This document shows, piece after piece, positions 1 to 5,231 of a stretch of DNA of 5,231 nt (its first letter is position 1; the number at the start of each line of letters is the position of its first letter). Location of the stretch: positions 1 to 5,231 of the forward strand of contig JANWIU010000111.1 in assembly GCA_025449725.1 (NCBI GenBank), written 5' to 3'. Made by a program: the position numbers and the translations under genes. The notes beneath the pieces are model-generated. The model was given only the letters and a program-made list of their open reading frames with translations, was not told the DNA's origin and did no database searches. The stretch comes from Pseudobdellovibrio sp. (GTDB lineage Bacteria; Bdellovibrionota; Bdellovibrionia; Bdellovibrionales; Bdellovibrionaceae).

Positions 1-10
1 GCTGGTCATT

Positions 11-29
11 GCCCATGTTATAGATGGGC
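11..29. repeat. Short perfect inverted repeat downstream of the kinase gene
   Basis: GCCCAT (11-16) and ATGGGC (24-29) form a 6-bp stem with a 7-nt loop, 20 nt past the kinase stop on the minus strand. No T-run follows it in that direction within the window, so a terminator is not supported. The left 48 bases otherwise show no gene I can call. An ATG on the minus strand at 16-14 opens a frame that runs off the edge after five codons, too short to judge. Confidence 0.3.
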
Positions 30-48
30 CATCGTTCGATAAGCGATT

Positions 49-1797
49 TCACTTCTCCACCAGTGGGAGCGTCAAATCAAACCGGGTTCCCTTTTTTAAT
101 TCGGACTGAACTGTGATTTGCCCGGAATGCTTTTGAACTATTCCGTAACATATTGCAAGCCCCAAGCCCGAGCCTTCTCCTATACCTTTAGTAGAAAAGA
201 ATGGTTCAAAGATACGTGATAAATTTTCTTCAGGAATTCCATTACCGTTGTCTATAACCGAAACTGTGATTTTAGAGTCCTTGCTGGCAGCAAATAGTGA
301 AAGTTGTTTTGCCGGGACATCTTTAAGTGCATGGACTGCATTCTGAACCAGGTTGAAAAGAACCTGATATATCTGATCAGGATCAATTTCTGCTTCAGCG
401 CTTTCATTCAGGGCGGAACAGTCACCGGAATATTGTACTCCTGCAGTTTCGCAAAATGCTTTTAGCTTATTTTCAACTTCCAAAATATATTTTTTAAAAT
501 TTACTTTAGAACGCTGAACGTCTTTTTGACGGGCGAAAGTTAAAAGATCAGAAATAATCTTACTGGCACGACGAGTATCGTCCAAAATCATCTTCGTATA
601 ATTTTTCAGTTTTTCAAGTTTATCAACGGACTCCGTTGGTACTGACTTTTCGAAATTCTTTATATTGATGTCCATTAGTTGACCGTAACTTAGAATAGAC
701 GCCAATGGGTTCTTAACTTCATGAGCGATACCGGCACCAATGCGGCCCACGGCCGCAAGGCTTTCTGATTGAACCAGTTTATTATTCGCAATTTTTAGTT
801 CTTCTTCACGTTTTTTTAAATTTCCGATCATGCTGTTGAAAGCAACGGCCAGTCCGGCAACTTCGCCGGCCGCCGAATCGACAGTGATCGGGTTCCATTC
901 GCCTAAACCGACTTTAGCGGCTTCTTCGGCAATTCGTTCTATGGGTCTTGCTATGGAGCCCGAAATTGAAAAAGCCAACACGATTGAGAACAGAACTAAA
1001 ACAACTACAAGTGAAAGCGATGAATTCAAAATAGGACCGGCGAGATCAAGCCACGTAATCTTTTGCGACATAATGAGAACGTAAACATTGTTAACTGAGG
1101 TTAATTTTGAAAAATAGACTGAAACTGTTTTACCGTTAGGCCACTTCATTTCGGTAGAAATAATGTCAGCGCCGGTTTGGCTTAAATCCGGCATGTCAAA
1201 TTTTGCAACTGTTGCAGGAACAGCAGATTCAAAAAGCACTTGCCCTTCCGATTTAACAATAAAAGAATCTTTGCCACGTGCTAATTCAAATGCAGATGTC
1301 ATAAAACCGGGTGAAAGCACCACCCCGATTAGTGGCCCGCTTTCAGTTTTATGTAAAAATATTCCTGATTCCAAATTTGACAGCTGGTCTTTATGAAATT
1401 CAGGCAGGAAGTTGACATCTATCTTTTCAATTACTTTTTTGGCAGCTTCGTTAACAGGACTGTCTTCATTCAATTGCGCAAAAACAAAATGCTTCGTAGA
1501 GTTATTAAAAAACACTGAATCAACACCGGGAATCTTACGTAATTCTCCCAGTTTTTCGGTGATAGCCTTTTGGCTTCCGGAACTCAGCACAGATCCAAGT
1601 TCATTTAGTCTTAAAATTAAACCTTTAAATTTAGCATCTGTTTCGGCTCTGATCTGAGGAGCAAATACGGAATTCAGTTCAGTCGCATAACTTCTTTTGT
1701 CTTCAATTGCTCTTTGTAAAACAAGAGCGGTAGCTCCGGTTACCCCAAGTACTGATAAAACAACTAAAGCTGCGGTGATTCTAACCCTAACCGTCAT
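49..1797 (-). CDS. Membrane sensor histidine kinase (NtrB/ZraS-like, periplasmic sensor plus HAMP)
   Basis: A 582-residue inner-membrane kinase that should autophosphorylate on a His and pass the phosphate to a response regulator, most likely the one encoded divergently at 3027. Seen in the sequence: first membrane helix at about residues 7-28; periplasmic region about 30-252 with no domain I recognise; second helix about 255-281; HAMP-like linker about 280-333; coiled-coil entry about 328-345; H-box GIAHEVKNPLASI at 356-368 with phospho-acceptor His359 and Glu360; N-box around NLVQNAVHA (Asn486); G1 box DNGNGI (516-521); F-box FEPFFSTK (530-537); G2 box GSGLGLAI (542-549). All catalytic boxes look intact. 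No PAS domain is evident. The start ATG overlaps the stop of the upstream FecR-like gene in an ATGA arrangement, with a short AGG about 4 nt before it, so translation is probably coupled. Family assignment is firm; the stimulus is unknown. Confidence 0.95.
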   Translation of the reverse strand: MTVRVRITAALVVLSVLGVTGATALVLQRAIEDKRSYATELNSVFAPQIRAETDAKFKGLILRLNELGSVLSSGSQKAITEKLGELRKIPGVDSVFFNNSTKHFVFAQLNEDSPVNEAAKKVIEKIDVNFLPEFHKDQLSNLESGIFLHKTESGPLIGVVLSPGFMTSAFELARGKDSFIVKSEGQVLFESAVPATVAKFDMPDLSQTGADIISTEMKWPNGKTVSVYFSKLTSVNNVYVLIMSQKITWLDLAGPILNSSLSLVVVLVLFSIVLAFSISGSIARPIERIAEEAAKVGLGEWNPITVDSAAGEVAGLAVAFNSMIGNLKKREEELKIANNKLVQSESLAAVGRIGAGIAHEVKNPLASILSYGQLMDINIKNFEKSVPTESVDKLEKLKNYTKMILDDTRRASKIISDLLTFARQKDVQRSKVNFKKYILEVENKLKAFCETAGVQYSGDCSALNESAEAEIDPDQIYQVLFNLVQNAVHALKDVPAKQLSLFAASKDSKITVSVIDNGNGIPEENLSRIFEPFFSTKGIGEGSGLGLAICYGIVQKHSGQITVQSELKKGTRFDLTLPLVEK

Positions 1798-2858
1798 TGA
1801 CCTGCCTGAAGCCTGATGGTTTTTCTCATGAACTGAACACTGGCATCACTGCGCACGACCTGAAAAACAATTAGGTTTGACCCCGGTTGTAATTTGATCT
1901 TTTTAATAAAACTGAAATCATCTTTAAGCTCTGTCAGCTCCCCGTTGATCAGTAACTTGCCACCTGCTGCAGAAAGCCGGCCTTTGGCTTCTATTTCAGT
2001 GTCAGTTGTGACGGCTCCGTCTACCGGTTGTTCCACACTTAGTTCAGCCTTCACAAATTTCATGGGTTTTTCAACTGCAGCTGTAATGGCTTCGATCTTG
2101 GCAGTCGCAACGGTGTTGTTGGTATCGATTAATTTTACCGATGAAGTGATTTCAACATCAGACTTAGGCGCGACATGGATTTTTTCGAAGTCATCTTTTC
2201 CTTTAAAAACGACATCAGCAGTTCCGGTATCTACTTTCACTTTGATTTTCTGATCATCCTGAACAGAAATTTTCGCTTTAGCCACTTTTGATTTAGCTTC
2301 AGGCTTAATCTGCACAAGTCCGGCATTTGTGAAAACCCACAATTCGGTTTTAGTAGTACCGATCAATTCCCCGTTCTTAACAATGACCCGGTCTTCGTGC
2401 TTTTTCTTTTTTCCGGGGTCGTGATCAAAAATCAGCAGTGTATTGTTTCCGACATCAAGGTTCGATCCGCTTTGGTAAACTATCTTTGCAGACGATTGAT
2501 TCTGCGTTTGAAGAGCGTCGAATCTAACAAAGAACATTCCTAATTCAGGAGGCTTCCAGATCGATTCGTTTCGCTGTCGAAACTCTACCCGGTTTTGAAT
2601 CGAATCCAGTTTGGCAAGCCAGTCTGTGACTGCGGGCTTTTTGATTTCTACTGTCACAGCCTTTTCTTTAACTGTTTCTCCGGTGGGAACCTGAGATTCT
2701 GATTCACTTTTTGATTCTGAAGGAGGCATTGCCGGCAAAGCCTGCGGCAGAGGGGCCGGCGCAGAAACCTTTTGCGAATCTGTTTCAGGCACAGGCGTTT
2801 GCTTAGTACAAGACGCTAAGCCGATCAAAGTTGCTGTCATCACGATGAAAAATCTCAT
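1794..2858 (-). CDS. FecR-like lipoprotein with C-terminal Ig-like module
   Basis: A 354-residue predicted lipoprotein. Residues 1-17 form a lipoprotein signal (basic start, hydrophobic core, lipobox LASC with Cys17). Thr18 and Lys19 follow, so nothing suggests inner-membrane retention and outer-membrane anchoring is likely. Residues about 20-65 are a Pro/Ser/Glu-rich linker with a repeated Ser-Glu stretch. Residues about 75-245 are beta-rich and resemble FecR-type domains (GMFFVRFDALQ, then VYQSGSNLDVGNNTLLIF). They are interrupted by a Lys-rich turn at 149-153. Residues about 270-352 look like an Ig-like or glucodextranase-B-like domain (EAKGRL, LLINGE, LQPGSNLIVFQV). FecR proteins classically relay iron-siderophore signals to ECF sigma factors, but no ECF sigma gene is visible here. 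The gene instead overlaps a histidine kinase by 4 bp, so a sensory or accessory role for that kinase is the likeliest reading. The start was chosen because it gives the full lipoprotein signal; no good Shine-Dalgarno site precedes it. The FecR label is moderate confidence; the lipoprotein call is strong. Confidence 0.8.
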   Translation of the reverse strand: MRFFIVMTATLIGLASCTKQTPVPETDSQKVSAPAPLPQALPAMPPSESKSESESQVPTGETVKEKAVTVEIKKPAVTDWLAKLDSIQNRVEFRQRNESIWKPPELGMFFVRFDALQTQNQSSAKIVYQSGSNLDVGNNTLLIFDHDPGKKKKHEDRVIVKNGELIGTTKTELWVFTNAGLVQIKPEAKSKVAKAKISVQDDQKIKVKVDTGTADVVFKGKDDFEKIHVAPKSDVEITSSVKLIDTNNTVATAKIEAITAAVEKPMKFVKAELSVEQPVDGAVTTDTEIEAKGRLSAAGGKLLINGELTELKDDFSFIKKIKLQPGSNLIVFQVVRSDASVQFMRKTIRLQAGQ

Positions 2859-2864
2859 GCCTAT

Positions 2865-2891
2865 TTATCGGTGAAAAATCTCTGTTAATTG
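2865..2891 (-). promoter_or_regulatory. Putative sigma-28 (FliA)-like promoter for the lipoprotein-kinase pair
   Basis: Read on the minus strand, ACCGATAA (2872 down to 2865) matches 7 of 8 positions of the FliA -10 consensus GCCGATAA. A weak -35-like CAAT (2891-2888) lies 15 nt upstream. Six bases separate the -10 box from the ATG, so transcription would begin at or beside the start codon, giving a leaderless or nearly leaderless mRNA. That would account for the lack of a Shine-Dalgarno site. The same element occurs before the divergent regulator gene. An autoregulatory protein-binding site is the main alternative. Confidence 0.5.
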
Positions 2892-2992
2892 ACAAAAAAG
2901 TATTTAATCCATTTTGGAATAGTCACGACTGTCAGTTAGTCCAGGTCCGGTATAGATTTGTAGTTGTTTGGTCCAGCAAATATCTAAAAGCT

Positions 2993-3019
2993 TAATTCTA
3001 TTCTTCAGATTTCCGATAA
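2993..3019 (+). promoter_or_regulatory. Putative sigma-28 (FliA)-like promoter for the response regulator
   Basis: TCCGATAA at 3012-3019 matches 7 of 8 positions of the FliA -10 consensus GCCGATAA. TAAT at 2993-2996 lies 15 nt upstream, where FliA promoters carry TAAA. Seven bases separate the -10 box from the ATG at 3027, again predicting a start on the initiator codon. No Shine-Dalgarno site is visible in the 20 nt before the ATG. A weaker sigma-70-like alternative further upstream is CTGTCA (2929-2934), 16 bp, TATAGA (2951-2956), each box matching 4 of 6 consensus bases. Confidence 0.5.
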
Positions 3020-3026
3020 ATTCCGC

Positions 3027-4430
3027 ATGAGAATTTTAATAGTAGACGACGAAAACGGGTTACGAAACAGCCTTAAAGAATTACTTCAGGATACTTATGA
3101 AGTTGAAACCGCAGAAGACGGTGAAAAAGCTTTAAGCTTAATTAATGAAAAATCTTTTGAGATCGTCCTAAGCGATCTTAAAATGCCGAAGTTAGACGGG
3201 CTTGGATTATTAACTCAGATTCGCGTAGTTTCACCGTTGACGTCGTTTATATTAATGACCGCGCAAGGCAGTATTGACGGAGCTGTTGCCGCTATTCAGG
3301 CCGGTGCCGATGATTACATTGCTAAGCCCGTAGAATTCACGGAATTGCTGCACAGACTGGAACGGATTATCCAATTACGTGCCTGGCACGCCCAAAAAAG
3401 TTTGATCGCACAAGAGACTAAAAAAACTCAGCTGATCGGGGCTTCGAATTTTATTGTTGAAACTAAAAAATTTATTGAAAAGGTCGCAACCGTTCAATCC
3501 CCTGTTCTAATTCTTGGACCAAGCGGAACCGGAAAAGAAGTTGTTGCCAAATCTATTCACGAAGCCGCCAATAATAAGGACAATGCTTTTGTAGCTGTTA
3601 ACTGTGCAAGTTTAGGCGAAAATTTAATTGAATCGGAATTGTTTGGCCATGAAAAAGGCGCATTTACCGGAGCCACTTCGGCTAAACCCGGAAAATTCGA
3701 ACTGGCGGCCGGCGGAACAATCTTTTTAGATGAAATCGGTGAATTATCTTTACCACTTCAGGCAAAATTGCTTCGTGTATTACAAGAAAAAGAATTCTGC
3801 CGTGTAGGCGGAACCCGCAATATAAAAAGCCAGGCCCGCGTAGTGGCGGCGACTCACCGTAATTTAAAAGAGTGGGTTGAAAAAGGCCTTTTCCGTGAAG
3901 ATCTTTACTTCCGACTTAATGTTTTACAATATTCGATGACCTCTCTTCATGAAAGATCGGAAGACATTCCGGTTTTGATTAATTACTACTGGAACAAAAT
4001 TACCGAAGAGCTGGCTATCAAATCTTCGCTGACTCCGGCTGCTAAAACCGCTTTAGAAAGCTATCACTATCCGGGCAATGTGCGTGAATTGAAAAATGTT
4101 TTAGAAAGACTTATCGTTTTGACTCCGAACACAGGCCGCGTCGATTTGCCGCAACTTCCGCATGAAATTGTAGGAACAGCAGGACTTCATGTGGCTTCAA
4201 CTTCCAAAACTACCGGTGAAAAAGATGCGAATGCTTTTGAACCGCCTGTGTGGACGCCGGGCCAGCATTTAGAAAATTATTTAGAACATATTGAATCAGA
4301 AATCGTACACAGAGCTTTCGAAATGACGAATCAGAATCAGGTACAGGCAGCAGAGTTGCTTGGCCTTAACCGCGGAACGTTCCAGTACAAAATAAAAAAA
4401 TACGAACTTGGAAAAAAGAAGTCGGCCTAA
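3027..4430 (+). CDS. NtrC-family sigma-54-dependent response regulator
   Basis: A 467-residue cytoplasmic activator with the full three-domain layout. Receiver, about 1-120: acidic pair Asp7-Asp8, phospho-acceptor Asp50 in LSDLKMP, Thr78 and Lys100 (AKP). AAA+ domain, about 135-370: Walker A GPSGTGKE (164-171), GAFTGA loop (211-216) that contacts sigma-54, Walker B GGTIFLDE (229-236), sensor I ATHRNL (275-280), arginine-finger region FREDLYFRLN (289-298). A linker of about 40 residues leads to a Fis-type helix-turn-helix at about 438-458 (QAAELLGLNRGTFQYKIKK). All motifs needed for ATP-driven open-complex formation are present; Pro at the second Walker A position replaces the commoner Glu. 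Length is normal for the family. The start is fixed because MRILIVDDE is the usual receiver beginning and an in-frame stop lies at 2985-2987. The divergent kinase is its likely partner. Target promoters are unknown. Confidence 0.97.
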   Translation: MRILIVDDENGLRNSLKELLQDTYEVETAEDGEKALSLINEKSFEIVLSDLKMPKLDGLGLLTQIRVVSPLTSFILMTAQGSIDGAVAAIQAGADDYIAKPVEFTELLHRLERIIQLRAWHAQKSLIAQETKKTQLIGASNFIVETKKFIEKVATVQSPVLILGPSGTGKEVVAKSIHEAANNKDNAFVAVNCASLGENLIESELFGHEKGAFTGATSAKPGKFELAAGGTIFLDEIGELSLPLQAKLLRVLQEKEFCRVGGTRNIKSQARVVAATHRNLKEWVEKGLFREDLYFRLNVLQYSMTSLHERSEDIPVLINYYWNKITEELAIKSSLTPAAKTALESYHYPGNVRELKNVLERLIVLTPNTGRVDLPQLPHEIVGTAGLHVASTSKTTGEKDANAFEPPVWTPGQHLENYLEHIESEIVHRAFEMTNQNQVQAAELLGLNRGTFQYKIKKYELGKKKSA

Positions 4431-5231
4431 GAAGCTCCTTTTTTTTGAATCAAATTTACCGTCGCTAATTGCGGCGGTCTTGTTTTTTACTATTCCTGCT
4501 CTTTCTAAAACTGTTGATCTTTCCTGGGCTGCTCAAAAAAAGAAAACCGTTGTTTCAGGTACTTTGAACCCGGCCTCTCTCAGCGTAAACGGCCAAGAGG
4601 TGACACAAAGCCCGGAATCCTACAGTGAAATTTTGATAAACGGCACTTCGGCTAAAATTAGCGAGGTCAGCGGCCTTAAGACTTTTTACGAAGTCGTAGA
4701 AGGCGATCAAATGGCTTTACAATGGCAAACCGACAAAGGCGACACCAAAGACATTCTTACGGTCGCTTACCCGTCGGTTAAAGAAATGATCTACAAAGAT
4801 AACTCACTTGTTATTCGATTTAACGAACTCACAAAAAAAGTACGCTATGACGGACAGGATATTGAATTAAAAGACCCTGCCGTCATTCCTATAACTGACA
4901 CAGCTAAATGGGTCAGCGAACCACACACGCTCGAGCTGTCGGCAGATAAAAACGTATCTTTGATTTACAATCTTGATTTTAAATCCATTCGAGAGTCCAT
5001 GCTCACACAGAAGAGCTGGAATCTCTATTCGGGTGATGCACCATTTTCTGCGAATGTTAGGCCAGAGATGGTCGGCGCAGGCGCGCGAATATTAAATGAG
5101 AAAAATTTCAGCCGCGAAGTAATGGTTGCAGCAGGAAAAACAAATTATGGTCTCGGGCCACAGCCCTTCAGTAACGAAACAACCCAGCAAGCGATTGTTT
5201 TAGAATTTCGCTGGGGATACAACCCCTTTAA
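4408..5231 (+). CDS. Secreted, possibly outer-membrane, protein of unknown function (3' end outside window)
   Basis: An open frame runs to the right edge with no stop: 274 codons if read from TTG at 4408, the only ATG, GTG or TTG in frame between the upstream stop (4393-4395) and the end of the signal peptide. It would overlap the regulator gene by 23 nt and has no Shine-Dalgarno site, so translation may be coupled. The N-terminus reads as a signal peptide: basic MEKRSRPKK, hydrophobic IAAVLFFTIPALS, likely cleavage after ALS (residue 33). Residues about 35-115 are beta-rich with an Ig-like flavour (VVSGTL, LSVNGQEV). The tail after about residue 220 has alternating hydrophobic-polar stretches ending LEFRWGYNPF at the edge, reminiscent of outer-membrane beta-strands. 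I recognise no named family. Codon use matches the neighbours. The coding call is good; start and function are uncertain. Confidence 0.75.
   Translation, partial: MEKRSRPKKLLFFESNLPSLIAAVLFFTIPALSKTVDLSWAAQKKKTVVSGTLNPASLSVNGQEVTQSPESYSEILINGTSAKISEVSGLKTFYEVVEGDQMALQWQTDKGDTKDILTVAYPSVKEMIYKDNSLVIRFNELTKKVRYDGQDIELKDPAVIPITDTAKWVSEPHTLELSADKNVSLIYNLDFKSIRESMLTQKSWNLYSGDAPFSANVRPEMVGAGARILNEKNFSREVMVAAGKTNYGLGPQPFSNETTQQAIVLEFRWGYNPF
4458..4489 (+). terminator. Terminator-like hairpin after the response regulator, inside the next gene's signal-peptide codons
   Basis: ACCGTCGC (4458-4465) can pair with GCGGCGGT (4471-4478). This gives an 8-bp GC-rich stem with one G-U wobble and a 5-nt loop TAATT, followed by CTTGTTTTTTA (4479-4489). 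This is the shape of an intrinsic terminator, 28 nt past the regulator's stop codon. It lies within the in-frame codons of the downstream secreted protein, so it may act as an attenuator that translating ribosomes override, or be a chance product of hydrophobic codons. Confidence 0.5.

Larger units (their letters stand above)
2863..3021. repeat. Inverted 9-bp repeat flanking the divergent intergenic region
   Basis: ATTTATCGG at 2863-2871 and its exact reverse complement CCGATAAAT at 3013-3021 bracket the intergenic region. One copy ends 4 nt from the lipoprotein ATG and the other 5 nt from the regulator ATG. Similarity between the two starts extends weakly on both sides: AGATTT upstream, and GCATGAGA across both start codons. 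The symmetric placement suggests a shared promoter or operator element rather than chance. Confidence 0.75.

Noticed and set aside
1..48. Possible gene end or start at the left edge
   Set aside because: Only a few codons are visible in any frame and no motif or ribosome binding site supports a call.
1840..1858. TGGCATCACTGCGC opposite the lipoprotein gene, resembling a sigma-54 promoter
   Set aside because: The GG to GC spacing is 9 (or 7), not 10, and it is intragenic with no gene positioned to use it.
830..2253. Plus-strand open frames of 77-119 codons opposite the kinase and lipoprotein genes
   Set aside because: They lie entirely antisense to well-supported genes, lack recognisable domains and have Ser/Thr-rich composition typical of reverse-complement reading.
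2889..2920. Perfect TTGACA on the plus strand at 2889-2894 as a -35 box
   Set aside because: At 16-18 bp spacing there is no acceptable -10 hexamer. The nearest TTTAAT is only 8 bp away and TGGAAT is 20 bp away.
3384..3400. TGGCACG inside the regulator gene as a sigma-54 -24 element
   Set aside because: No TTGC-type -12 box follows at the required distance and it lies inside receiver-linker codons.
4410..4446. T8 run at 4439-4446 as the tail of a terminator right after the regulator stop
   Set aside because: The preceding bases form no convincing stem. The hairpin at 4458-4478 is far stronger.

Overview
The window holds a compact signal-transduction locus: two divergent transcription units separated by 168 bp. 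Leftward runs an overlapping pair, a FecR-like lipoprotein (1794-2858) followed by a membrane sensor histidine kinase (49-1797). Rightward runs an NtrC-type sigma-54-activating response regulator (3027-4430), followed by a secreted protein that runs off the right edge (about 4408 to beyond 5231). The remaining sequence is 48 bp at the left edge and the intergenic region.

The organism looks like a Gram-negative bacterium. The evidence is a lipoprotein signal, a periplasmic sensor domain, an outer-membrane-like tail on the last gene, and a sigma-54 system. Composition is moderately AT-rich, with many TTA, GAA and AAA codons. FecR-like lipoproteins with a C-terminal Ig-like module next to two-component genes, and sigma-28-like promoters, would suit a Bdellovibrio-type predator or a relative. 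That placement is inference and no marker gene here proves it.

Proposed working model (inference): the surface-anchored FecR-like lipoprotein and the periplasmic part of the kinase sense an envelope condition. The kinase phosphorylates Asp50 of the divergently encoded regulator, which then activates sigma-54 RNA polymerase at targets elsewhere. The secreted or outer-membrane protein downstream may be part of the same circuit.

The most interesting signal is non-coding. The same 9-mer, CCGATAAAT, occurs in inverted orientation directly before both divergent start codons, with 4 and 5 nt to the ATG. It contains the core of the FliA (sigma-28) -10 element. Its spacing would put transcription starts on or next to both ATGs, and neither gene has a convincing Shine-Dalgarno site. 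This suggests twin, nearly leaderless sigma-28-like promoters that co-express sensor and regulator. A second oddity is a terminator-like hairpin with a T-rich tail lying inside the apparent signal-peptide codons of the last gene, whose start codon is itself uncertain.
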